A DNA stretch of 19,614 nt from an uncultured Lachnospiraceae bacterium. Lineage in GTDB: Bacteria; Bacillota; Clostridia; Lachnospirales; Lachnospiraceae. The first letter of the stretch is position 1, and every line of letters starts with the position of its first letter. Location: contig CAMPAP010000109.1 of the NCBI GenBank assembly GCA_946631935.1, positions 1 to 19,614 of the forward strand. Direction: 5' to 3'. Below the pieces are notes generated by a model. That model was not told where the DNA came from. It did no database searches and saw only the letters and a list, made by a program, of their open reading frames with translations. Below, piece after piece: positions 1-6,570 of the stretch. The translations under genes were made by a program, and so were the position numbers.

Positions 1-675
1 GGAAAACTCGCCATCAACATCAGTTGATTTAAGCTTGAATCTTGCGGTGTACTCATATCCGAGTGCATCGTAGAGATTAAGGTTAACGTATTTACCGGAA
101 TCGCTGTTTACATCGGTATCGTTCTTATCAATGATTCCGCTTACGGTTCCCCTTGTAGTAGCCTCAGGGGGATAAGTAAGGTTATCACTGCTCATGATAC
201 GAAGAGCCTGAACGGTATCCTGCTTGATCTGCATGGTCTCGGGATCAACACCCCATCCCATTACATTGTAACCGGTTGAGGTCATACAGAGATTTCCGAC
301 ACCGTCGACATAGAAGGAACCGTCACGGGTGAAGTAATTTGAAAGGCCGTCTGATACTACGAAGAAGTTATCTCCGGTGATCATGATATCGAAAGGGTTT
401 CCGGTAGACTGTGCGGAACCCTGAGAAGTAATGTTTACGTTGATGGCACCCTGCTTAACACCGAGACCGATCTGACGTGCATTTACACCACCGACACCGG
501 TTGTTGCATTTGCACCGGATGCATTCTGGGTCGTCTGGCTCATCAGGTCAGCAAATGTGACTGAGCTTGACTTGTACGCAGTAGTGTTAACGTTAGCGAT
601 ATTGTTACCGATAACGTCCATTTTGGTCTGGTGAGTCTTAAGACCTGCAACACCAGAGTAGAGAGATCTCATCAT
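1..675 (-). CDS. flgE: Flagellar hook protein FlgE, N-terminal part (cut by window edge)
   Basis: The reading frame is open from the ATG at 675 to base 1, giving 225 codons; the gene continues outside the window. The N-terminus has the rod/hook/filament family signature: SLYSGVAGLKTHQTK followed by MDVIGNNIANVNTTAYKSS at about residues 19-37. Further on, GDNFFVV and YFTRDGSF are typical of the FlgE/F/G core. FlgE polymerises to form the extracellular hook and is exported by the flagellar type III apparatus. The gene follows flgD and a TIGR02530-type gene, its usual Clostridia context. GGAGG lies 10 nt before the ATG at 675; a second in-frame ATG directly follows at 672, so the start is uncertain by one codon. 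A 129-base leader with several inverted repeats separates it from the upstream gene. Confidence 0.95.
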   Translation of the reverse strand, partial: MMRSLYSGVAGLKTHQTKMDVIGNNIANVNTTAYKSSSVTFADLMSQTTQNASGANATTGVGGVNARQIGLGVKQGAINVNITSQGSAQSTGNPFDIMITGDNFFVVSDGLSNYFTRDGSFYVDGVGNLCMTSTGYNVMGWGVDPETMQIKQDTVQALRIMSSDNLTYPPEATTRGTVSGIIDKNDTDVNSDSGKYVNLNLYDALGYEYTARFKLKSTDVDGEFS

Positions 676-804
676 AAGGCATTTTCCTCCGTTTTTAAAT
701 CTGGAGAATTGCGTGATATACGCATGAAGCGATCGCTTCCGGTTATAACAAGAGGGGTCCTTCTGTCATTCGGGAACCCCGGCCTCCATCCAGGTCCGGC
801 TTTT
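676..804 (-). promoter_or_regulatory. Structured 5' leader of flgE with three inverted repeats
   Basis: Between the upstream stop codon and flgE there is no gene but three inverted repeats: CCGG...CCGG (779-799), GGGGTCC...GGAACCCC (754-780, one bulged base), and a perfect 14-base palindrome GAAGCGATCGCTTC (726-739). In the direction of flgE transcription none is followed by a T run, so none looks like an intrinsic terminator. In the opposite direction the 779-799 repeat is followed by six Ts (801-806). The role is unknown: mRNA stability, processing or translational control are possible. I do not recognise a known riboswitch here. Confidence 0.45.
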
Positions 805-1188
805 TTATGCTATAACTGCTCCGTTTATGTTGGTAAAAACATTTGTTGATTCACCGGCTTCAAGTGCTGTGATCACGGTTCTGGAAGGAACATTTACGAT
901 AAACGCAAGATCATCGATCATTACAAGTGAATCGCCTATGCCCTTTTCAGCAGCCATATCAGTTCCGCTTTTCAGCCTTCCAAGCTGTTCGTTGGACATT
1001 TCAAGTCCTCTGTCGCTCATTCTCAGTGATGCGTGCTTGGAAAATTTGATCTTTCCCGCTTCCTGCTCCTTTTCGCTTAATATATCCCTGAAAGAAGCTT
1101 TTTCACTGCCCGATTCAGCGGGAGAAGTTCTGGGAGTAAGCATTCCGGATAATCCGGCAGCATATAATGTCTGTATGTTCATATCCAT
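805..1188 (-). CDS. TIGR02530-type flagellar operon protein
   Basis: A 127-residue soluble protein from the ATG at 1188. The core FSKHASLRMSDRGLEM followed by KGIGDSLVMIDDLAFIVN and TVITALE matches, from memory, the small 'flg_new' family (TIGR02530) that sits between flgD and flgE in many Clostridia and Bacilli. The C-terminus NVFTNINGAVIA is also typical. Its molecular role is not established to my knowledge; position next to the hook cap and hook genes suggests hook assembly. I chose 1188 because GGAAAGGAG ends 6 nt before it. The longer frame reaching 1266 would overlap the flgD stop codon and run across a sigma-28-like promoter (1215-1241), so its first 26 codons are probably not translated. 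Confidence 0.88.
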   Translation of the reverse strand: MDMNIQTLYAAGLSGMLTPRTSPAESGSEKASFRDILSEKEQEAGKIKFSKHASLRMSDRGLEMSNEQLGRLKSGTDMAAEKGIGDSLVMIDDLAFIVNVPSRTVITALEAGESTNVFTNINGAVIA

Positions 1189-1214
1189 TTGCATCTCCTT
1201 TCCTTCTTTTAAGT

Positions 1215-1241
1215 ATATCGGATGATACGATACTTTTCTTA
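1215..1241 (-). promoter_or_regulatory. Candidate sigma-28 (SigD/FliA) promoter before the TIGR02530 gene and flgE
   Basis: Reading the minus strand: TAAG (1241-1238), a 15-base spacer, then TCCGATAT (1222-1215). The SigD/FliA consensus is TAAA-N15-GCCGATAT, so 10 of 12 informative bases match with exact spacing. It lies just downstream of the flgD stop and about 27 bases before the ATG at 1188, leaving a short leader containing the GGAAAGGAG ribosome binding site. A second site of the same form, also with TAAG, precedes fliK. Confidence 0.6.
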
Positions 1242-1262
1242 AGGCCCGGGAGAAAAAATACT

Positions 1263-2135
1263 TCACACGCCTTCTGCGTCATCACTGCCTTCGGGATCAC
1301 CGCCATCAGAAGAACCTGCATCGTCATTATCCGTAACGATGGCATTTATGGCTTCATCCGATATTTCGCTATCCGAAGGAGCATCGGTTAAAGCGGCATC
1401 ATTTACGGCAGATGCCTCACCAGCAGTCTCATTTTCGGTTTCCTTAGCAGCTTCTTCAGCCTGCTTCTTTGCCTGCTGCTCGGCTTCATAATTTGCCTGT
1501 GCAATAAGCTCGTTTAATTTTGACGCATATGCACTTACCAATTTGGCATCATCGTCGTCCACAAATCCCTTCTCATAATCGCTGAGACTGTTATAAAGAC
1601 TGTTCAGATTGGAGATGGTATTTCCGTTGGCACTGATGGAAATGCTGTCAATGGCAGGAAGGCTCTTCAAAGTATCCGCTATGGTCTTTGCAATGCTTTC
1701 TGCGTTTGAATACTGGTTGCTGATGACAGATACCATATCTTCAGCCGCATAGAGATCGCCTTCAATTGAAAAATAAGCTTTTCCTTCCTCAAAAGTAACA
1801 TAATCCACAAATCCGCGGACCTGGTTTGAATTGCCTGAAGAATCGGATGTCTCGATAACAACTTCCTTTCCGACATAAGAACTGTATCTGGAAAGTTCCA
1901 TGGTGGTGGACATGTTATTAAGCGCCTCAACCTGAGAAAACTGTGCATACTGCGCAATGTATTCGGTATTGGATGTGGGCTCTAACGGATCCTGATATTT
2001 CATCTGAGCAACCAGAAGCTGAAGAAACGCATCCTTGTCCATTCCGGTGGATTCGGTTTTTTTCTCGGAAAGAGAATTCTGGGATGCAGATGTTACTATC
2101 TCACCGTTTTTTACAGTTGCTGATACTGAACTCAT
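1263..2135 (-). CDS. flgD: Flagellar hook capping protein FlgD with a long acidic C-terminal extension
   Basis: 290 residues. FlgD is the scaffold cap that allows FlgE subunits to assemble at the growing hook tip. Residues about 31-78 hold the conserved N-terminal part, including DKDAFLQLLVAQMKYQDP, the strongest FlgD signature. Residues about 87-138 look like a beta-rich core (YVGKEVVIE ... FVDYVTFEEGKAYFSI). The rest is unusual. Residues about 146-216 form a predicted helical segment with LKSLPAIDSI, LYNSLSDYEKGFV and KLNELIAQA. Residues 217-290 are Ala/Glu/Asp/Ser rich, very acidic and probably disordered. The ribosome binding site AAAGGAGG is 7 nt before the ATG. FliK ends 19 bases upstream, so the two are probably cotranscribed. 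Confidence 0.93.
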   Translation of the reverse strand: MSSVSATVKNGEIVTSASQNSLSEKKTESTGMDKDAFLQLLVAQMKYQDPLEPTSNTEYIAQYAQFSQVEALNNMSTTMELSRYSSYVGKEVVIETSDSSGNSNQVRGFVDYVTFEEGKAYFSIEGDLYAAEDMVSVISNQYSNAESIAKTIADTLKSLPAIDSISISANGNTISNLNSLYNSLSDYEKGFVDDDDAKLVSAYASKLNELIAQANYEAEQQAKKQAEEAAKETENETAGEASAVNDAALTDAPSDSEISDEAINAIVTDNDDAGSSDGGDPEGSDDAEGV

Positions 2136-2154
2136 TAAATACCTCCTTTAAGGA

Positions 2155-3657
2155 TCAGGCCATAAAATCAACGGTATTACCGTTTGCGGCCATCATTTCG
2201 GCTGTGATCAGATCCTCTTCTTCCAGATCGGAAGCATCGGGCATGCCGTCTTCACCGAGAGTTATTTTTCTGGTCCTTGCATTCTTTTTTTCGTCCCTGG
2301 TTTCATTTCCCCCGGAACCTGAACCTGCGTCAAAACCTTTGGGGGCAATGGTCACTTCTACAGCTTCAACTCTTACTCCCTGAGCTTCAAGCTGGTCGGA
2401 AAGCCTCATCATCTGGCTTTCAACAGCGGACTTAACGGCTTCGTTCTCCGTTACAAACTGTGCGGTAATGACTCCGGCATTATTGGTAACGCGGATGTGA
2501 AGATTTCCAAGGGACGCGGGATGAAGCTGCATCTCAACATCGGAAAAATCACCGTTTGTCACAGTCTTCATTCTGTCCATTATCTGCTCGGCGATTTCCT
2601 GGGCATTAGTGGAAAAAACAGGTCTTGCCTCTTCTACGGGAACTTCTGCTTTCACTTCCGATAAATTCGAAGAAACCGCAGGTGAAAGAAGCTGTGATCC
2701 TTTATCCTCATGCCTGCCTTCATGATCCTGTTTCTGCTTTCCTGTTTCCTGAGGATTCATAACTGTTTTGGCATCCGAAACCTTACCGGCAGAATCAATG
2801 TCAATCTGTTCAAGCTGTCCGTCTGAATTTCTGATAAACCTGGTAACAGGCTCATCAGACTCCTCACTTAAGGCTTTGGTATCAGGAAGTATAAGCGCCT
2901 CATCATCTGCAGATACCTGTGTTTCTGCCACATCAGCGGTATTTTCACCGGCCTGTATCTTTTCTTTAACGGCATCCAGAAGCTCGGAAATCTTCATTCC
3001 GAAGTTTTCCGCCTCCTGATCCATAACGGCATCAAAAAGATCCATGCCTGCGGAATAATCAGCATAATCCTCCTCATTTGTAAGAAGCGAAAGCTGTGAA
3101 TCCGCGCCGAGAGCTTTTATCATGAAACCACTGAAGATATCCCTGTCAAGGATATCAAAGCCTTCAATGCCCTCCGCTGCAAGCATTTCCTTAAGTTCAT
3201 CCGTACTTATATCAAGCATTTCCGCAAGGGAATTCATAAGAGCTGTCATCTGGTCAGAGATAACATCCGAAGCGGAAACTATTTCCTCATCCTTGAGCAT
3301 TCCCTCGGATCTGTCATTTACGTTTTCCGGGGTCTTATCGGGGCTTCCTTTGCCCTTCACATCTGTCTTGGACGCATTGCCGGAACTGTCGGACCTGTCA
3401 GTCATACGCCTGTCATCGCTTGCGATATCGCTCTTTTCGGACTTTTTGCCTGAAGCCTTGGAAAAATCATCGCTCCTTACAGAATCTTTGTTTAAAGAAT
3501 TCACAAGATCGCTTCCGTCAGCTCCGGTTTCTTTAGCCTGATTATTCCATACAGTCTTAAAATCACTGCCGGAATTATCTGACTGTTTTCCGAAAGAGAC
3601 CTGCGGGATAAGCATATCCTGCAGACCGGCGGCATCCTTAATAGGTGTGATGCCCAT
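2155..3657 (-). CDS. fliK: Flagellar hook-length control protein FliK
   Basis: 500 residues. FliK is a secreted ruler that measures hook length and switches the export gate to filament substrates through its C-terminal domain. The first roughly 340 residues are low-complexity, rich in Ser, Asp, Glu and Lys, as usual for this poorly conserved ruler region. The C-terminal hook-length domain (about residues 345-440) is recognisable by VEMQLHPASLGNLHIRV and by the stretch from QFVTENEAVKSAVE to LEAQGVRVEAVEV. After it comes a charged tail including GSGSGGNETRDEKK. The ATG at 3657 is preceded by AAAGGAAGG about 8 nt upstream. The gene is separated from the upstream YlxF/MotE-like gene by 182 bases containing a sigma-28-like promoter, so it may have its own late transcription as well as operon read-through. 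Confidence 0.92.
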   Translation of the reverse strand: MGITPIKDAAGLQDMLIPQVSFGKQSDNSGSDFKTVWNNQAKETGADGSDLVNSLNKDSVRSDDFSKASGKKSEKSDIASDDRRMTDRSDSSGNASKTDVKGKGSPDKTPENVNDRSEGMLKDEEIVSASDVISDQMTALMNSLAEMLDISTDELKEMLAAEGIEGFDILDRDIFSGFMIKALGADSQLSLLTNEEDYADYSAGMDLFDAVMDQEAENFGMKISELLDAVKEKIQAGENTADVAETQVSADDEALILPDTKALSEESDEPVTRFIRNSDGQLEQIDIDSAGKVSDAKTVMNPQETGKQKQDHEGRHEDKGSQLLSPAVSSNLSEVKAEVPVEEARPVFSTNAQEIAEQIMDRMKTVTNGDFSDVEMQLHPASLGNLHIRVTNNAGVITAQFVTENEAVKSAVESQMMRLSDQLEAQGVRVEAVEVTIAPKGFDAGSGSGGNETRDEKKNARTRKITLGEDGMPDASDLEEEDLITAEMMAANGNTVDFMA

Positions 3658-3731
3658 TCGTTTTCCTTCCTTTCTCCCGTCAGGGGTATTTATGCGAATA
3701 AATAGTGCGCAGATACACTCTGCTGGGATTT

Positions 3732-3758
3732 ATATCGGCACGGAAACATTAAAACTTA
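3732..3758 (-). promoter_or_regulatory. Candidate sigma-28 (SigD/FliA) promoter before fliK
   Basis: Minus strand: TAAG (3758-3755), exactly 15 bases, then a perfect GCCGATAT (3739-3732). This is 11 of 12 matches to the TAAA-N15-GCCGATAT consensus; the bases after the -35 (TTTT) also fit the extended enterobacterial form TAAAGTTT. The predicted start of transcription lies about 70 bases before the fliK ATG. The -35 overlaps one arm of the palindrome at 3752-3780. Confidence 0.7.
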
Positions 3759-3780
3759 AGTCCCCGGGGACTTTTAAGTG
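3752..3780 (-). terminator. Near-perfect palindrome downstream of the YlxF/MotE-like gene, possible terminator
   Basis: On the minus strand, ACTTAAAAGTCCCC is directly followed by GGGGACTTAAGT, an inverted repeat with a small mismatch or bulge and an effectively CCGG loop, then TTTTAATG. It could be a weak intrinsic terminator ending the upstream transcript, or an operator for the overlapping sigma-28-like promoter. The short T run makes strong termination doubtful. Confidence 0.4.
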
Positions 3781-3839
3781 AATCTTTACGGAAATCCGTC
3801 CTGCAACAAAAATGCCCCGGTAATTAAAAACGCGATATT

Positions 3840-4718
3840 TTACGTAGGATCAAGGATCTTGGTGATCCTTGCGGCCACTTCCTTATCCATCTGGTCAAAG
3901 ATCTTAGCCCTGTCCTCGGCATTCATTGCTCCGAGTATCCTGGCTGCAAGCTGGATCCCCTCAGTATCCGTCATCTTTTCGAAAAGCGCAGCCGCCTCCT
4001 TGGGTTTCATGCTTGAATATGCCGTAACATAGTCCTGGATCTCTTTTGTAGCCTCTAATTCTTCAACAACCTGCTTATAAAGAAATTCCGCGGTTGTGGG
4101 ATCCATGGTCTCATAATATTTTTTGTACTCTTCAGCGCCGGGACCGTTTTCGGCATAGATGACTTCTTCATAAAATTCATTACGTATACGCTGGAAATCC
4201 ACCTGCATGGTCTCGAATTCCTTAAGTCTTGTGACCTCGGCTTCAAGCGCGGCGATCCTTTCGTCCTTGGTGGCCGATGAATTTCTGAGACCGTCAAGTT
4301 CGGTCTCAAGTGTATATATCTTATTGACCGCATCCTGGAGATTTGTATAACCTCCGTACATTTCCGGATCAAGAGATTCAGTGACTGCGGAATTAGGCAG
4401 GATCTTATTTATAACAGGCACATTCTTGAGTACCGGTGTAAGGACCGAGCTTCCGAATCCGCCGACATCAAGTTTGATGATGACAGCTATGACCGCAAGC
4501 CAAAGCAAAACAATAAATAAAGTGGCAATAAAAGTAACAAAGCCGCCGCCTTCTTCGTCAGCTTCGAGTTCTTCTTCCTGCTTTGCTATTTCCTTAGCTC
4601 TTTTTTTTGCTTCCTTTTTTTGCTGGGCCTGTTCTTTTTTCAGCTGCTTTTTCTCATTCTGAAGACGTTTTTTCTCTTCCTGAGCAGCTTTTTCTTCAGG
4701 TGTAAGTTCCTTAGCCAT
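3840..4718 (-). CDS. YlxF/MotE-like membrane protein with C-terminal MgtE_N-like domain
   Basis: 292 residues. The layout is a highly charged Lys/Glu/Gln-rich N-terminus (residues 1-55), one hydrophobic segment (about 60-82, FVTFIATLFIVLLWLAVIAV), a coiled coil (about 127-185) and a C-terminal helical repeat domain (about 198-290, with MDPTTAEFLYKQ, MKPKEAAALFEKM and MNAEDRAKIFDQMD). That repeat resembles the MgtE N domain and its relatives in MotE and FliG. B. subtilis ylxF occupies the same place between fliJ and fliK. MotE in other bacteria chaperones the stator-associated protein MotC; whether this homolog does so is unknown. The start overlaps the fliJ stop by 8 bases, suggesting translational coupling. 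The family call is by domain layout and position, not by sequence search. Confidence 0.82.
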   Translation of the reverse strand: MAKELTPEEKAAQEEKKRLQNEKKQLKKEQAQQKKEAKKRAKEIAKQEEELEADEEGGGFVTFIATLFIVLLWLAVIAVIIKLDVGGFGSSVLTPVLKNVPVINKILPNSAVTESLDPEMYGGYTNLQDAVNKIYTLETELDGLRNSSATKDERIAALEAEVTRLKEFETMQVDFQRIRNEFYEEVIYAENGPGAEEYKKYYETMDPTTAEFLYKQVVEELEATKEIQDYVTAYSSMKPKEAAALFEKMTDTEGIQLAARILGAMNAEDRAKIFDQMDKEVAARITKILDPT

Positions 4719-5166
4719 TTTCGCCTACCTTCTGTCCGTAAGTATATGTTGTAAGTTCATCAATAACTTTGCTCTCCGCCCTGTTTTCTTCGCGGACATA
4801 TTCATCAAACTGTCTTTCTTTGAGTTTTTCGTGTGTTTTTCTTTCTTTTACGGCTTCTTCAAGTTCATTCCTGGCCTTTTCAAGCTCATTTTCCGCTTCA
4901 CTGACCCGAACTTTCTGTGCAGCGATCTTCTCATCACAGATTATCCTGGACATCTGTGAATCCTCAATCTCATGCACATCAAGCTCTCCCATCAGTACTT
5001 TGCGTGCATTTTCTTCGATCTCTTCCTTCATCAAAAAAAGTCTTTCAAGCGCTTCTTCTTCAAGATCGAGATTTCTCTTGGCCTCACCGAACCGTTGCTT
5101 TGCCTGGGTCTCCATCTTTTCCTTTATGTTTAGGATATTCTGCATTGAATATCTGAATCTTGCCAT
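4711..5166 (-). CDS. fliJ: Flagellar export protein FliJ
   Basis: 151 residues, predicted to be almost entirely coiled coil, with the typical start RFRYSMQNILNIKEKMETQ and a middle rich in Glu, Lys and Arg. FliJ is the central stalk-like subunit of the flagellar export ATPase complex, binding in the FliI ring and helping couple it to FlhA; it also escorts chaperones. Its length agrees with the family (about 150 residues). The gene begins 17 bases after the fliI stop with AAGGTGAG as ribosome binding site, and its last codons overlap the next gene by 8 bases. FliJ sequences diverge strongly, so the call rests on the N-terminal motif, size, coiled coil and position together. Confidence 0.9.
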   Translation of the reverse strand: MARFRYSMQNILNIKEKMETQAKQRFGEAKRNLDLEEEALERLFLMKEEIEENARKVLMGELDVHEIEDSQMSRIICDEKIAAQKVRVSEAENELEKARNELEEAVKERKTHEKLKERQFDEYVREENRAESKVIDELTTYTYGQKVGENG

Positions 5167-5183
5167 ATGGTCTCACCTTTTCT

Positions 5184-6530
5184 TTATTCGGCAAAAAGAT
5201 TTTCCAAAAGCTCAACGCTTTCCTCAAAGGTATATTTTGCATCAGTTTCCTGACAAAGGAAATTATTAACGGCATCGATCTTGCTTATGGCATAGTCGAT
5301 ATTAGGATTGGACCCGCTTTTATATGCGCCTATATTGATAAGATCCTCAGCTTCGTTATAAGTTGCAAGCACTGTCTTAAGCCTGCTGGCGGCATTTTTA
5401 TGTTTTTTGTCACATATGGAGCTCATACATCTTGAAATACTCATGAGAACGTCAATGGCAGGATAATGATTCTTATGGCCCAGTTTCCTGTCAAGGATGA
5501 TATGTCCGTCAAGAATACTTCTTGCAGTATCAGTAATGGGTTCGTTAAAATCATCGCCGTCCACAAGCACGGTGTAAAGTCCTGTAATGGATCCCACATC
5601 CGATCTGCCGGCTCTTTCAAGGAGTTTGGGCATTTCAGAATAAACACTTGGAGGATATCCTCTTGTAACAGGGGGTTCCCCGCTGGCAAGACCGATCTCA
5701 CGCTGTGCCATGGAAAATCTGGTTAGAGAATCCATCATAAGGAGAACATCCCTGCCCTGATCCCTGAAATATTCGGCAATCGCCGTTGCGGTAAGAGCTG
5801 CTTTTTTTCTCTCAAGAGCCGGACGGTCGGAAGTTGCGATAACAACAACGCTTCTCTTCATACCTTCTTCTCCCAGGTCTCTTTCTATGAATTCCCTGAC
5901 TTCCCTTCCACGCTCTCCGATAAGTGCTATGACATTTATGTCAGCTTTTGTATTTCTTGCAAACATACCCATGAGAGTGGACTTTCCGACGCCGGATCCG
6001 GCAAAGATGCCGATACGCTGCCCTTTGCCGAGAGTTATCATACCGTCAACAGCTTTAACTCCCAGAGGAAGCACTTCATCTATTATGGCTCTGTGCATGG
6101 GATCGGGAGGAGTGTTTTCAACGGAATATTTTTGACCGGTGATCTCCGAGCCGTCCATGGGCTTGCCAAGTGCATTAAGAGACTTTCCCAAAAGTTCGTC
6201 GGAAACCGTGACCTGAAGAGGATAACCTGTATTGATGACCATGCTTCCGAGACCTATGCCGTCAGTCTGACCGTAAGGCATAAGAAGGGTCTTTTTATCC
6301 TTAAATCCCACAACCTCAGCAAGGATCTCCCCGGGAGCAGAATCAGAGTCTTCTCCGGGAGCAAGGATCCTGCATATATCACCGAGCTTTGCATCGGGGC
6401 CCGCAGACTCTATGGTAAGCCCCACAACATTCACTACTTTTCCCATCTTCTTGAAAAAAGTATACTGAACAGCCTTATTGTATTTTGAATAATCAACCTC
6501 GTTTAAACTGACCACTTCTAACCCGCACAC
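5184..6530 (-). CDS. fliI: Flagellum-specific export ATPase FliI
   Basis: About 448 residues from the GTG at 6530. FliI is the hexameric ATPase at the cytoplasmic base of the flagellar export apparatus and is related to F1-ATPase beta subunits. Visible motifs: Walker A AGSGVGKS (residues 177-184), ALIGERGREVREF (about 202-214), Walker B VLLMMD (262-267) followed by SLTRF, and SGEPPVTRGYPPSVY (about 283-297), all typical. The family-conserved N-terminus GKVVNVVGLTIES is at 30-42. The exact start is unclear: no ATG or convincing ribosome binding site lies near the beginning. Candidates are the GTG at 6530 or a GTG at 6515; the ATG at 6446 looks too short because DYSKY-type residues before it are usually conserved. 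A terminator-like stem-loop separates it from fliH. Confidence 0.96.
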   Translation of the reverse strand: MCGLEVVSLNEVDYSKYNKAVQYTFFKKMGKVVNVVGLTIESAGPDAKLGDICRILAPGEDSDSAPGEILAEVVGFKDKKTLLMPYGQTDGIGLGSMVINTGYPLQVTVSDELLGKSLNALGKPMDGSEITGQKYSVENTPPDPMHRAIIDEVLPLGVKAVDGMITLGKGQRIGIFAGSGVGKSTLMGMFARNTKADINVIALIGERGREVREFIERDLGEEGMKRSVVVIATSDRPALERKKAALTATAIAEYFRDQGRDVLLMMDSLTRFSMAQREIGLASGEPPVTRGYPPSVYSEMPKLLERAGRSDVGSITGLYTVLVDGDDFNEPITDTARSILDGHIILDRKLGHKNHYPAIDVLMSISRCMSSICDKKHKNAASRLKTVLATYNEAEDLINIGAYKSGSNPNIDYAISKIDAVNNFLCQETDAKYTFEESVELLENLFAE

Positions 6531-6542
6531 ATCTGATTAATC

Positions 6543-6570
6543 AAAAAGGCCGGCAGATCCGGCCTTTTTT
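6543..6570 (-). terminator. Perfect stem-loop with T tract between fliH and fliI
   Basis: Minus strand: AAAAAGGCCGG, a loop ATCTG, then CCGGCCTTTTT, an 11-bp perfect stem whose GC-rich core is flanked by A and T tracts. It begins within the fliH stop codon and ends 13 bases before the GTG taken as the fliI start. By form it is a bidirectional intrinsic terminator. In the middle of a conserved operon it may work as a partial terminator, as an RNA end-stabilising structure, or as a processing site. Confidence 0.7.

Noticed and set aside
676..804. c-di-GMP riboswitch in the flgE leader
   Set aside because: The leader has stem-loops but none of the conserved sequence blocks I know for c-di-GMP-I or -II riboswitches.
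1223..1262. AT-rich imperfect inverted repeat after the flgD stop, considered as a terminator
   Set aside because: Pairing needs several G-T wobbles and mismatches, no T run follows on the minus strand, and the region is better explained by the sigma-28-like promoter.
1189..1266. Extension of the TIGR02530-type gene to an ATG at 1266
   Set aside because: It would overlap the flgD stop and include the sigma-28-like promoter; the ATG at 1188 has the better-spaced ribosome binding site.
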